Below, piece by piece: positions 20,293 through 32,799 of a DNA stretch of 64,000 nucleotides. Position 1 is the first letter of the stretch; each line of letters opens with the position of its first letter. The stretch covers positions 5,456,001-5,520,000 of the forward strand of contig JAZBRS010000011.1 in assembly GCA_037176725.1 (NCBI GenBank), written 5' to 3'. The translations under genes and the position numbers were made by a program. The notes under the pieces were generated by a model. That model saw nothing but the letters and a program-made list of their open reading frames with translations, ran no database searches and was not told the DNA's origin. This DNA comes from Posidonia oceanica. Its lineage: Eukaryota; Streptophyta; Magnoliopsida; Alismatales; Posidoniaceae.

Positions 20293-23200
20293 CTTGGGAA
20301 TCTGAAGCCTGATCTGAGAAATGCTTGGTCCATGTTGAAGAACGCTCCGCCGGGGTCGTCCAGGTAGCTTGGTTGAGAAGATCCGACGGCCAGATCAAAA
20401 GATACCGTAGCTTCAAGGCAGAGGGGCCAGAACAGGGGAGAAGAATGGATCTAGGTGTACAGGAGGTCCTAGGGGTGTGCAAAACGGGTCCTCCCATGTA
20501 AATGGGAGCTAAGTGTGCTCAAGTGTGTGCAAGAATGCCAAATGCAAAGATGCATGAGTGCAATGCATGCACGAATGCAAGAAAAGGACCTAAGAATGAC
20601 TTTTCAGAAAGCTTGGGAGCTTATGTGCAAGTTTTGAAAAAGTGGGAGCTAAATGCAAAGATTTTGAAAAATTAGGGGCTTGTATGCAAGATTTTTGAAA
20701 ACTGGAGGGTCTGAAAATGCAAGGTTTAAAATGCAATTTTATAAGGTAAACATGCATTAGAGTAAGTTTTGAAATCATGTGGAGGATTAACATGCAGTTT
20801 TGAAACATGCAGGGGTTGAAATGCAATTTTATAAGCAAAAATGTGGTCTTAAATGGTCTGTGAATGCAAACAAAGGACCTATGTGCAATTTTTAAATATG
20901 CAGGGTCTAAAATGCAATTTTATAAGCAAAAATATGCATTTAAATGAGTTTTATAAACATGTAGAGGACCTATGTGTGATTTTGAAATATGTAGGGTCTA
21001 AAATGCAATTTTATAAGCAAAAATGTGATTTAACAGATGTTGTGCATAATATGGAGGACCTATATGCAAAAATTAAAATGCATGGGGGAAATAATGCAAT
21101 GCAGTAAGAAAATATGAGAAATGAATGCATTAATTAACAGGTCAGAGGACTAAGATGCAAATGAAGAAAATGACAAGATTAAAAATGCAAATACTAAGGT
21201 AAACTTAAAGCATTAAATCAGATTATTAATTAAGGAACTAACATGCAATAATAAAAAGCTGCAGGGCCTGAACTAAAATAAACTTAAGAGAAAAACACAG
21301 CAGAAGGACTAACATGCAATTAGACAGTTTTTTAAGTTTTTCATGCAATTTAATAAGATTTAAATTCAGAATTAAATGAATCTTAAACAAAGGCAGGACT
21401 GGAAAGCAATAAACTGAAAACAAAAGCTGAAAATGCAATTAATGGCAAAATATCTTAGCTAATGGAAAATAAAGCTACAGTATCACGAGGAAAAAACCAG
21501 GCACTGTAGCAAAATGCTACCAGTGCCTGAAGAAGAGGAGGAAGACTGCTGGAGAGGTGCTGAACAACTGGGGAGCTTCACCGAAGCTTGACGGAGACCG
21601 GAGCAGCGTCGGCAAGGCGTGACGTTGCCAGGAGACGACCGGAGACGGCGATGGAGCACTACTGAACTGTCTGATGCAGACCGAACGAAATCGGCGACAA
21701 GCGATCGATCTGAAGGCATGGTCGAGCTACTGGGGTCCGTGCGAACCTCGAACGACACTCAGAATGGAGTTCTGCGGACCGAAGCGGCGAGTCTGATCCA
21801 GAGCTCGCCGGAGAAGAAGATGCAGCGGTGGCGTTGACTTCGGGCAGGAGGGAGCAGAAAGCTAGACTAATAGGTGGAGAAGCAAGAAGAGAAGAAAATT
21901 AAACTAATGGTGTGGAGCAGTACCTGTTTCGACGTCCGGAGAGCTCCCCCAACGCAAGCTGTTTCAATGGTTGCCGGTGAGGTTGGACCGGGTGCTGTGG
22001 ACGTCGGTGGCGGCTCGCGGGCATTGCGATCCACTCCTGGAGGTCCTCTGATGCTTCCTGAATGGCTGGAATGGGGTTCTACAGACCGGAGGGAGAATCG
22101 ACAGTTTTGGGTTCAGGAGGAGTCGCCTGAGGTGGAGGGAGATGTTCTCTACTCCTCGGATCAGCTGGAAGACGCCAGCGACATGCTGGAGGTCTGGTGA
22201 TGGATTCTGGATGCTCAGGTTAGGTCGTGGTTAGCTGGAGAAGGAGATTGCAGCTGGGTTGATTTCTGGACTGGAGAGATCGCAGGTGTTTGAAGTGGTG
22301 GGTTTGGTCTGTGGTGAAGGTGAAGGCTAGGGCTTAGGTGGGTTGGAGAGCTGATGTTTCAAGGAGTAGGATGCTGGAGTTTGGGTGGATTTGGTGGTCA
22401 GTAGTATTGGGAATTTTTGAGGAAATGGTGATGGGTTAGTGTGGGTGTTTTCAAGTGGTTCGGGGGCGATTTCAGGGGTGGATTGGCTGTGGAACGGAAG
22501 GCTGAAATGCTGGAGGTTTGGTCGAGATTGGGGGGTGAATTGTGAGGTGATTTGCTGGGTGCTGGGGGTCTGGTTTCAGATGGAAAAGAAGAGGAAGAAG
22601 AGGGCTGAATTGGCTGAGGGAGAAGGAGAGGGATTCGGTGCTCTTTGCTGCTCTGGATGCTCTCTTTCTCTCGGATGACAAAAGGCAGTGAAGGAGGAGT
22701 GGAATGGAGGTTTTATCAAGGGCAGAAGAGGAGTGAAGCGCGGGCTGTGGATTTGAATCCACCGGCGCGGGATGCAGCTGCTGCAGAGGGAAGGACGATA
22801 AAGGCGACAGGCATTAATGCCCCCCCAGAGATCCCGCTGAGAGCTGAGAGAGGAGGAGATGAGCTGGAGGCTGAGGTGATCGGGTGGGAAGAAGGAAATT
22901 GAATTTTTGAAGAGGAGAGGGAGAGAGAGCTGGCGGGAGAGAAGACTGTGGAGAAAGAAGAAGAAGAAGGAGGGAAGAGGAGGAAGAAGGGCGTGCGGGC
23001 CGGGCCGCTGCGCGATAAAAGAAAGGAAAAAAAGAAAGAAGAAAGGAGGGGAAGAGGTGGAATGGGCCGGACTGGGCCTAGAAAAATGAGAAAGAAAAAT
23101 AGAAAGGAAGGAAGAAAGGAAGAAAGGGAAAAGAAGAAGGGAAAGAAGAAGGAAATAAAAAAATAAAAATAAAATAAAAATAGAAAAGGATGATAAAAGT

Positions 23201-24652
23201 TTTTTAGAATAGTTGTGTTTTAAGTTAGGACTTTGATTAAGCTTTTTAACAATTGTTTTTGATTAGTTAATTAGGATTGAAGAGTTTTAGTTTTGATTAG
23301 GGTTTTGGTTTGTTTTCCTTTAAGTTGCTTTTGATTTTGTTTAAATGGTTGTTAAGTTTCTTAAATTGTTTTTTTTTTAATTATGTTTTTTTTGTTAAGT
23401 ATTTGGGATGTTAATTAGGATTTTTTAAAGTTTGTTTTTAAATTAATTAGGGTGGGTTTTAGGTTTTTGATTTTAGTCTTTTTTCTTAAGTCTTCTTTGA
23501 TTTGTTTTTTAATTTTGTTTGTTAAGTTCTTTTAATATTTTTTAGTTAAGTTTTTGATTAAGTGCTTTTAGATTTTTGATTGTTCATTTTTTTCTTTTTA
23601 ATTAGGTTTTCAAATTGTTTCTTTTTAGGATTGTTAAGTTAAGTTTTTTCTTCTTAATTACTTGCCTTAGCATTTTGAATTGTTCTCTTTCCTTTTAGGA
23701 TTTGTTTTTTACTGTTTTTTAGTAGGGTTTTTACTTTTGCTTGTTTTGGTTACATGTTGATTTTTCCTTGATTTTACAGCATTTTCTTTTTGTTTGTTTT
23801 GCATTTTTTAAGTTTGCATTCTTAGTTTTTAGTTTTAGTTAGATTTAGTTAGGTTTTTGTTTTTTGTTGTTTGTTTAATGTTTTTAATTATTTATTTTAG
23901 GGTTTTAATTTGTTTTCCTTTTGTTTTAGAGTTTTAAAGGTTTTTAAGGGTTTTTAAGGGATTTAGTAGAAGGAAGGAAAAGAAAAGGAAAAGGAAGGAG
24001 AAAAGGGAGAAATGGAGGAGTAAAGAAGAAAGAGAGGAGTTGAAAGAAAATAATTTTTAGAAAATCAAAGAAAATGCTAAAAATAAGATAAAAATACAAA
24101 TAAGATTTAGAAGAGATAGATGCACAAGGGGGGCCCACAGCCAGGCAAGAAAAAGGGAGAGAAGGGGGTGAAAAGGAGGAGGATAATCAGGAGAGAGAGA
24201 GGAGAGAGAAAAGAATAACCCAAGAGAGATAAAAGGATAATTTGGTGAAATGAAGGGGTTAGGGGTTTAGAAAAGAGCTGAAAATTAGGGAGTGTGTGGC
24301 CTAGGGTCTCTGGTGTTGGACCTAGGGTTTGGGTTTGGTTTTGGGAAAGATTTGCAAGGATTTTGAGGTGTAGAAAAGGGTAGTTTTTCCTAGGTTTTCT
24401 AGGGTTTTTAGGAGTGGTTTTGGTTTGAAATTTTGAGGGTTTTTGGGTAGGTTTGCTAAGTTGGGATGGTGAGTTTTCCTATGGTTTTTGGCTAGTTTTT
24501 GGACTTGGGAAAGAGGTGTAATTCTAGGTTAAGTTTGGGCTTGTTTTGGAAAGAAGGATGAAAATGAATGTGTAGGTTTGGACCTAGATTTGGATCCAGA
24601 AGCCACCAGAGGTTTTCAATTGATTCAAGCCTGTCAAAATGGGGTGTCAATA

Positions 24653-24657
24653 GAAGG
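24653..24657. repeat. Target site duplication of solo LTR G, right copy
   Basis: GAAGG, identical to 18849-18853. Confidence 0.9.
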
Positions 24658-25487
24658 GTTCTGCCACAGACAGGATGATGCGCCAAGTTATTATATCATC
24701 TGTTAGCTTTTCCAGCCTTTCATATTCTTCGCAGACATTCTTGATGGTCTTGGCATGGCCACTGCTGCAGTATGTCTCGAGAGCCGACCTCTGCAAGTGC
24801 AAGATGTACATCCCCAAGTGTCCCTCTAGCCAAACCTGTACTAACGCCCCGCAACCATGAAAGTTACGGCAACGGTAAGAGATGCAGTCCAGTCCGCGGT
24901 ATGTCTCCACCAGAACCACTGGGGCTAGGTCAATCTGCCGGGTTACCATAGCAAGTGCGACCTCAATGACTTCGATCGCGATTGTCATCCAGTCGTGGCT
25001 GAATATAAGCTTGCCTAAGAAGCGAGTAACGAAACCTCGGAGCAATAGTTCATCCCCGAGCTCAGCGTGCTTCTTGGCAACTTCGTCAAAGTACGCTAGT
25101 CTGAGCATGGGCGCAGGCCCGTCAATGCAAATCAACTTTTGCTGGCACTCCTCAGTTAAGAGCCGAGTCAGTAGCCGCAGGGCTGTAGTATATCCGTCCC
25201 GCCTCATGAATATGGTAGGCCCCATTAGCTTGGAAAAGCCGTAGATCCAACGTACTTCCTCCAGCGTAGGTGTCAGCTCTACCCTGTAAATGTGGTGTGC
25301 TGGTTTCCAGAATCTTGCCGTAGCACACAGAAGATGCCGGCTCACCTCTACCTCGGTTGCTTTCAGAAGCTTGGACGGGAAGCCCCACAGGCGTAGCATC
25401 TCACGATCATCCTCGGTGAGTTGGTGAATTCATTCGCGAAGAGTCTCGAAGCAATATGTGGGAGTCACCAAAGTGGGGAAAACCAAT
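24653..25487 (-). pseudogene. Element F: N-terminal part of PMD-like gene
   Basis: Minus strand. The initiator is now ATT (25487-25485) where A, B and C have ATG; GFPTLVTPTYCFETLRE follows, then TGA in place of the Trp codon in REW. The frame then runs unbroken from MLRLWGFPSKLLKATEVEVS to TWRIILSVAEPF, where solo LTR G interrupts it. The family motifs ATARFWKPAHHIYR and TPTLEEVRWIYGF are present. Together with 18492-18853 it makes one full-length, multiply broken copy. Confidence 0.87.
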
Positions 25488-26964
25488 GCGCAAAAGAGGA
25501 TGTAGGCAACTGGAGTGGAGTCTTCAAGAACCTGTAGTCAGAGCTGTTCATCAATCTAGATCATGTACAAGCATACAATACTGGCTGTCAGGAAAACAGA
25601 TGTGTATGTAAAAGCTGATAAAGCAGTTCATAGGTTACAGCTAACAATCAGATTAAAGGATTCAAGCACATTCAGCTATGTAAAGGGGGCTTCACCTGCA
25701 TAGGGCAAAGTCGCACAAAAGACACTCTTGTCCTTGTCCTCATGGAGAGAGGGAACAAGGGAAAGGGGCTTCGTCCACCCGAAGCGAAGTCGCAAGAGGG
25801 GGTGCGCTTCTCCTTGTCCACATTGAGTGAGGAGCGAGTGAAAAGGGACTGCGTTTGCTCGGAGCGAAGTCGCACAGAGAGTAGGGTCGGTGCCTGACTA
25901 TGCAGGCCCGATGGCCTCTAAGGGACCCCAGGATACCAAGGTTGTCCTGCTGCCTCTGAAGTGACTGCCCTGTCTCTGACTGCTGGCATACTCCCTGAGC
26001 TGCTGCGCTGACAGTGATGAACTGTTCTGAGGCTCGAAGGCAGTCAACCTGCCTAGGCAGAAGTACTGTCCCAGTGTCGAGCTGAACCTTGCAGAGTGGG
26101 AGGAAAATGACAAGAGGGATAATTTGATAGTAGATAGATACATGCATGATCTATACTAAATTTCTATTACCCTCAGTATATGGAGTGCTTGATGCCTGCT
26201 TCAAAGGAAAGGAGCGGTCTCTGACTCACCAGACTCTACTCAAATTCCTAACTATTGGTGGCACTCCGAAACGGGTGTCGATTTTGTGTTAGAGTGGTGG
26301 TGAGGTGAGGACAGGCTTCATGCCAAACTCTCGAGGACCTACACCTACTCTTTTCATTTTTTCGCTTTTTCTTTTACTCCCACATAGGCGTGCAGGCTTC
26401 CCTATCCCTAACTTTGAGGTAATAGGCGCCTGACTTGAGGCAGGGGAGTTGCTGCCGAACAGGGGTGGCTAGGCCGTGTGGGATTTGAAGGCTCCCTATG
26501 CGTGATCTTCGACTCCTCTCCAAGGTAATTTGGAGGGACAGGGTCACACTGCTTGCCTCTATCTCTAGGGCATACTTCTGCCTTCGCCTTCTATCTTCTT
26601 TTTCTTTTGTGCCTAGGCTCAGACATGTATGCTTTTTTGCTCACACTCTCTCACACCCTAGCATTTTGTCTCCTCTGGAGGTGTAAGTCCTAAGGGGGTT
26701 TGAACATTTCGTCTGTCCTCACTGGATGGTGGCTCCCTCACTGGTTAAGACATCTAAGTAGTGTCAGGTGAGGTAAAGTGTACTCTTTCCAAAGTAGGCA
26801 AGCATCTCTGATTTTCGTCATCGAGCTATAATTGTAATGCACATAATACATATACATCTCTCTCTTTTTGTTTTTTCTGATAAAATAAACATGACTAAGA
26901 TGCATGGGGAAAGTAAAATGCAAGAAGTGGGGGAGAGGGGACTCTACAAGATAACAGCGGCAGG
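25488..26964 (-). other. Element F: pol-to-PMD spacer
   Basis: This corresponds to 174-1690 (A), 41600-43062 (C) and 60947-62225 (B). Shared words include the reverse complement of CACCTGACACTACTTAGATG near 26750 and of the GAGTGCCACCAATAGTTAGG type near 26250. An acceptor-like CTGACTACAG|GTTCTTGAAG lies at 25533-25532 on the minus strand. No supportable gene. Confidence 0.6.
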
Positions 26965-28370
26965 CTACTGGTAGTATTTCTTGAGGTAGCACGAGTTGAC
27001 CGGTTCTAACTGCTCGACCTGGTCCATGTCCTCAAGGACTGCTGCGCCGTCGGAGAAGACCTGCTTGATCAGAAAGGGGCCACGCCAATTGGGCCGGAAT
27101 TTGCCTCGACCGTCGAGGAGATGGATGGCTCGAAGGACCAAGTCCCCTGGATTGAAGCTTTTGGGCCTAACCTTCTTCTGGTATGCTATGGCTGAACGCT
27201 TCTGATAACACTGAACATGATGCATGGCCTACAGCCTATGCTCATCAATCAGGTTCAACTGGATGCAGTGGTCTTCGACCCATTCTGCTTCCTCCAGTTC
27301 AGCTTCACACAGGATCCGCAGTGAGGGGATCTCTACTTCAACAGGCAGTACTGCCTCCATGTCGTACACCAGTGAGTACGGGGTTGCTCCTGTCGAGGTC
27401 CGAACTGATGTCCTGTACGTCCAGAGTGCGTATGGAAGCTTGTCATGCTAGTCCTTGTGAGTCTCTGCCATCCTTTTCAGGATCTTGACAAGATTTTTGT
27501 TGGCGGACTCTACTGCGCCATTCATCTGAGGCCGATAAGGCGAGTATCGGTGATGTTTGATGTTGAAGCTCTACAGGTAGTCTTCGATCCTCTTGGCTAT
27601 GAAATTTGAGCCATTATCTGAGATGAGCGCGTGCGGGACCCCATACCGGGCTATAATGTTGTTTCTAATGAACTTCTCTGTAGCCGCGGCAATGACTGTC
27701 TTGCAAGAAGCTGCTTCCACCCACTTAGCGAAATAGTCGATCGCTACCAGAATAAAGCGATGACCGTTGGAGGCTGCTGGATGTATGGCGTCGATGACAT
27801 CGATCCCCCAGGTGGAGAAAGGCCATGGCGAGGACATGCTATGAAGCTGTTGTGGGGGAGCGTGTATGAAGTTTCCAAGGATTTCGTAGCTATGGCACTT
27901 GCGTACAAACTGGCAACAATCTGCCTCCATGGTTGACCAGAAGTAGCCTTGGAGCATAACCTTCTTGGCCAGCAACACATCGTTCATGTGAGGGCTGCAG
28001 GTCCCTGCATGGACTTGAAGCATCAGTGTGTCGGCCTCTTTCTTGCCTACGTAGCGTAGGAGCATCTGATTGTAAGATCTTCTGTACAGATGTCCTGCTC
28101 CCATCACATATTTTGACGCCAGGCGCACCAAAGTCTTTCTGTCTGCTGCTGAGGCGTAAGGTGGGAGGCTAGCAGATTCCAGGAAGACCTTGATGTCGTG
28201 GTACCATGGTAGTTCCTCTGCTGGATCCGCTTCCTCAATGCTCATGCAGTGTGCAGGCTGTTCCACACGAGTGACTGATACATCCACTGCACGATACTCG
28301 GGTATAGAGAGCCAAGATGCTAAGGTTGCCAGAGCATCTACATAGGCATTCTTGGCTCTGCTTATGTATG
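26965..28370 (-). pseudogene. Element F: 3' part of pol (end of RNase H, integrase)
   Basis: Minus strand, ending CYLKKYYQ and TAG at 26967-26965. It starts inside the archaeal-type RNase H (AKNAYVDALATLASW, containing the last catalytic Asp). Then come the integrase zinc-binding region HAGTCSPHMN...CHSY, where the final Cys is Tyr, and the core with GIDVI, SDNG and NGAVESAN (D, D, E all present). At least three TAG codons interrupt it, near 27571, 27452 and 27227, at Gln or Trp positions of the B protein. The 5' part is cut off at 28370 by the LTR of element C. The upstream part of F would be expected beyond element C but is not seen in this window. Confidence 0.9.
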
Positions 28371-28576
28371 TGTAGACACCCCATTCTGACAGCTTGGAAG
28401 TTGGTTGTTTTCTTTCACAGGCTCGTGTGGACTCTGGAATGGCATTCCTTTTTCCTAACCCATTTTCTAGCCCAAAACCTTGCCCAAACCTTAAAAGCCT
28501 TACCCCAAGCCTCTTTGCAACTTTTAAAACCTTCCTAGGCCCAAGCCCAAGCCCATTTGCAGCCTTTGCCAACTGA

Positions 28577-30719
28577 GTGTGCTGGATGCTGGAATAGGCA
28601 GCATCCAACGTTGGACACGTCCTGTGCTAGCGTCCAATGTTGGACGCCTTCTGCTCCAGTGTCCAACAATTCGGTTGCAGCGGCGGCTGCTCCACCCCCT
28701 TCGGCTCACCTCCCGTCCACTCCACCGCCTCCCCGCACTTACTACCCATCCCCTCTTCCACTCCACGCCATCCACTAGCTTCCAAGCCCAAGTTACTGCC
28801 CATCCCCTCCTCATCAGCACCAAAACCGCTCTCTTCGCCCTCACTGCCAGCTGCTGACTTTCGCCGCCCGCACCTGCCACTGCCCTGACCTCGCCAGCCC
28901 TTTGACAGCACCCATGCCCTCTCCTAACATCCCTCGTGGGTTCCCCACACCCAGGAGCACCTGCCATCACCTGCAATTGCCAGAAATCGGCCTACAACCT
29001 TGACTGCCAGCACTTGAACCATGCCCAGCTGAACAAAACCAGAAGTTCATGCCTTTGCAGCATTCACCACACCAAGCCAAGAAGAAATTCACCACCTCCA
29101 AGAGCAAGAGCGATCTCCCCTCTCCGTCCTCGACCCTTCGCCGACTCTTCTGGAGCTTCCAGCAGCTCGTGCAACCTCGCCGGAGTAGCTCCTGCCACTA
29201 CATCAGCAACGCCTGCAAGCAAGGTGGAACCACCATTCCAGGCCACCAATAGGTAGGCTTCTTGTCCCCTAAGGTCATGCATGCCTATTAGCTTGTGTCC
29301 ATGCACTTTTTTGAATTTTTTGAATCCTTTTGGCCATGATTTGTAGCCAAGGGAGAGTTCAGTGTGTTGGACGCACCAGCTGGTGCATCCAACGTTGGAC
29401 GCAGCATAGGCCAGCGTCCAACACCCTGCCTTCCTTTGCTCATGTTTTAATGCTTTCCATGCCTTGCTACTGCTTGTTATTTTGTAAATCCATGCTGTAT
29501 GTCTTCCTTGCATATCCTCTGATGTCATACCATGCCTATATCCATGCTTTGATCCATGCCTAAGTCCTTTTTGCATGATTTAAATCTGTTTGCTTCCTGC
29601 CTGCGTTGGACGCCTGGGTGAGCCGCGTCCAACGTTGGACACTGGTTTATCTAGCATCCAACTCCTCTGTTAGCTGTAGCTTGCTGCCATGCCTACACCT
29701 TGCTTATTTTTGATATTTGCTTACGATCCATGCTTGCTTAGAGATGCCTGTCCCCTATGGCAACCATGCTTAGGTTTGCTAGGATCTTTTTAAGTTGCTT
29801 GCTCCTTTTTGCAAAGTTTTAATCCTATACTCCTATGCATGCTTTCCTCTTTCTTGCTTTCCATAAGTTAAATGCTTGCTGTGGATGTTTCCTTTTGCTC
29901 TGGTATGCCTTAGTATGTCTGTATGCATATAGGTGGGGTTAGAGCTGAGCTCCCCTTTTAGTACAGGTAAGTTGGCATCCGGTAGGCGATGGACGCCAGA
30001 GACTTCAGCGTCCAACGTTGGACGCTGGTGTCTCCAGCGTTTAACGTCCCTGCTCCCTTGCATGCTTTTGGATGCTTGCATGTTGCTCTAATTTGTCTGC
30101 TTACATGTCTCCTGTGTTTCTATGCATGTTTAGCTTCCTTTGCAACTGTTCTTCAGTCTTCATTAGATTATTTGCTATTTTATGCAAGCTTTTTGTGTGT
30201 TGTGCCTCCCAGGGCCTTGTACGTTGCTGGTGTAGGCGTCCATCATTGGACGCTGGCCTAGCTCGCGTCCAACGTTCTGGTTGTGCCTCTGGCCTGGCAC
30301 ATGCTGCAGTTGATAAGTTCTTGGTTTTTTGTGTGATCCCATGCTTGCATGTTTGTCCTATGCTCATATCCAGTAGCCCAAATGCATGCTCCCATTTTCT
30401 ATTTGCCTTTTGTATGCTTTTTCTTTTGTTTCTCTCTACGCTGTGTTAGACGCCTGTCTCTCTGGCGTCTAACGTTGGACGCCATGTTCATGGGCATCCA
30501 ACAACCTGCTTGCTTTGATCCTTAATCCTAGCTTGCCTCCTGCTCTGATTCCTCCTCTAATCCTCTGTTAGGTTAGTCTTGCATGCCTTGCACCCATTTA
30601 GTTGCATTCATGCATCTGTATTGCATCCATATAGCTAGAATGCATTGTCTTCTAAAAATTGCATGTTGTCTGCCTCCAGCAGGTGTTGGACGCCAGCAAT
30701 GGCAGCGTCCAACATTGGA
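28577..30719 (+). repeat. Palindromic GTTGGACGC/GCGTCCAAC clusters in LTR C (seven clusters)
   Basis: Clusters lie near 28577-28668, 29365-29422, 29603-29662, 29985-30045, 30235-30275, 30444-30503 and 30684-30719. The centre GCGTCCAACGTTGGACGC is a perfect 18-bp palindrome in several; half-sites 10-12 bp away point back to it. The last cluster lost its right half relative to element E. Clusters are dispersed, not tandem. Confidence 0.85.
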
Positions 30720-31225
30720 GTTGGCTTGACTTGGTTTTAAAACGCCGATTTTGCTTGGTTTGCCCTTTTCTGCGTTTTATGGCTTCTAATGCTTATTGCA
30801 ACCCCTATGCATGCCGCCTAACCCTTGTTTTGGTTTTGCACCTCGTTTTCCGCATCTTGCATTGTTTTTCGCTCGTTTGCCTTGTTTTCCGCATCTTGCA
30901 TCGTTTTTCACTCATTTTGCCTCGTTTTCCACACCTTGCAATGTTTTCCACATTTCGCACCGTTTTCCGCACCTACTTTGCTTTATCGCTTGCATGTCGT
31001 TTGCATTGCTTGGTTTTCCCCACAGTTTTGCTTTACCGCCTGCATCTGCATCTAGGGCTATGATACTTACTGCCTAGGAGTTCTCACGAACTAGGGTCCG
31101 CCCAGTTCAGAACATTAGCAGCGTTGCAGAGCACATAGATAGCACGTTTATTTCCCATGCATAGTGGGTAGACATTCATGGCATTTAGGCATTAGGCTAG
31201 TATTTCCCTGCATTAGCGCGAGATT

Positions 31226-31300
31226 GCCTAAGAAAGACCGACTCTCGGACGTATCAGGGGTGCCTAACACCTTCCCCGTGCGTAACAGGAGTCCTTGCCC
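31226..31300 (+). promoter_or_regulatory. Conserved U5 block (LTR C)
   Basis: CCTAAGAAAGACCGACTCTCG, then AGGGGTGCCTAACACC and TAACAGGAGTCCTTGCCC. Same block as in LTRs A, B, E and G although the rest of this LTR is unrelated to A, B and G. Confidence 0.6.
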
Positions 31301-31622
31301 TTTCTCTTGGCTCGCATCGACCTTTCCTTTATCTTAGGCATGAGTCATAGCATAGCTTAGCTTAGCATTGTATCCCTCTGCCCCTCCTTGCATCCGATTT
31401 TGCATGTCTTTTCATGCATTACCCTCGGTTTTCCCTGTCTTCCAATTCAATAGACCTGGTGGCGACTTCGATTTGTCTTATCATTTCTTTTTTCTTCTTT
31501 TGCCAGCGTTTCCAAGTCAAGTTTCTTCCCTCGGATCCTGCCGCATATAGTGAGCCTATTTTGATCGGTGCACGCAAGCTTTGGTATCGTGCATGGATGA
31601 TCAGAATTCAGGATTACTACAA

Positions 31623-31640
31623 TGGCGACTCTGCTGGGGA
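31623..31640 (+). other. Primer-binding site, element C
   Basis: TGGCGACTCTGCTGGGGA, one base after the LTR. It is the complement of the 3' end of plant tRNA-Arg (ending ...CCCCAGTGGAGTCG plus CCA) with two mismatches; tRNA-Arg is the reported primer of Ogre-type elements. Identification of the tRNA is from memory of its sequence. Confidence 0.85.
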
Positions 31641-32799
31641 GCGGTACTCCGGCTTTTGTCTTGGCCTTCTCGCCACTTGCTTCTATGTTTTGCTTGCCTT
31701 TTGCTTTCGCTTGCCTTACTTACTTACCTGCTTGCTTGTTTATTTACCTGCTTTATGCCATGATTGCTTGCGCTGCTTTATTTACCTGCATCACATGTCT
31801 AAATACTTGCTTGGCACACCATGCATGCCTTTTGAATGATGAATGCTTCCTTTTACACCAATGCTATGCCACTGCACCTACACATGCTATGCATACCTGC
31901 CTTTTGCTGTGATAAGTGTTTTTTCCTTTCACTATCATGTCCACACACACATACACATGCCATGCCCATGCCTTTTGCAACGATGTGTGTTGTCTGCTTA
32001 CCATGATTGGGTGATTTTCTTCCCATTTTGCATTAAGCCTAAGGACAATTAGAGACTGATTGCTTCTCCCATGGCTAACTAAGAACAGCGAGTAAAAAGA
32101 ACCTCTAGGAGCAACTAGAGACTGCAAACACACCTGCACCCCCTTGAGTTAATAAAATACGCAAGATAAAACGCGAAGCATTTGCATAAAGCATCATATA
32201 GAGCATGCATTCTTCTCATCTGAGTCCACCTACAGTCTGAGAAGGATAGTCCCGGTCTCTTGCCCCCAACGCTTTGGCGTGGTGTAAGTAGATCGGTCTT
32301 CCCCCCTTGTCAGGGGGTCGTGTCAGTGTTAGTAGAGGGTACCACCCATGCTTCTGGCAGGGTCAAGGCCACCTACGCACCACTACATCACCACCTGAGC
32401 TTTGGGCTGGGTTTAAGACGTGGGACCTGCTTTTTTCTAGCTTGAGTCAGCGACCCGTACACCCATGAGCGTCCGAAGTAGACTGCCTACTAGGACACCC
32501 TAGATTGATGAGGGAGAGCATGCTAGAAAGCATACATCTGCATTCATATCATACATCAAAACATTTGCTTTTTACTTTCGAGTTCTAATCCCTTGTTATT
32601 TGTTTGCCTTTCGTGCAGAGGTCAGTCAGCGAGTTCCTTAGCTGGAGCTTGAGTGCCTTCTCTTACTGACACCCCTGCTGCGACCCCTGCTTCTGATCAT
32701 CCCCCTCCAAGCTACTTCACTTTAGCAAACATAGCTCCTCCTAGGATTCGCCCTCTTGCTCCCTCTCGTAGCCCTGTGATCACCCGTTCTCAGTCAGCG
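31641..32799 (+). other. Element C: 5' leader
   Basis: Untranslated region between PBS and gag. It shares with the element B leader the segments GAATGATGAATGCTTCCTTT, AGGAGCAACTAGAGACT and GGTGTTAGTAGAGGGTACCACC-like words (32330-32350). No supportable gene. The gag ATG is placed at 32800, context TCAGCGATGGCC, because B has the same context. Confidence 0.7.

Larger units (their letters stand above)
18854..24652 (-). mobile_element. Solo LTR G (5.8 kb), minus strand
   Basis: The left edge is TGTAGTAATCCC (reverse of GGGATTACTACA) and the right edge GGGGTGTCAATA (reverse of TATTGACACCCC). Both ends match the A/B LTR termini, and GAAGG flanks both sides. No internal region lies between, so this is a solo LTR left by recombination between the two LTRs of an element. 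Inside, reading along the minus strand: A-rich block (about 23900-23170), GC-rich block (23160-21490), degenerate ATGCAATTTTA repeats (21480-20590), putative intron (20292-19481), minisatellite and U5 block. The long frames within it are not conserved in A or B. Confidence 0.95.
28371..31621 (+). mobile_element. 5' LTR of element C (3.25 kb, E/C type)
   Basis: It starts TGTAGACACCCCATTCTG and ends GATTACTACA, one base before the primer-binding site. It is inserted in the pol gene of element F. Its interior is unlike the A/B/G LTRs: it carries seven clusters of GTTGGACGC/GCGTCCAAC half-sites and a C-rich segment (28680-29250). The terminal 600 bp (acceptor-like CATCTAG|GGCTATGATA at 31055, U5 block 31226-31300) are shared with them. 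The right part matches element E (12826-14690). Confidence 0.92.
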
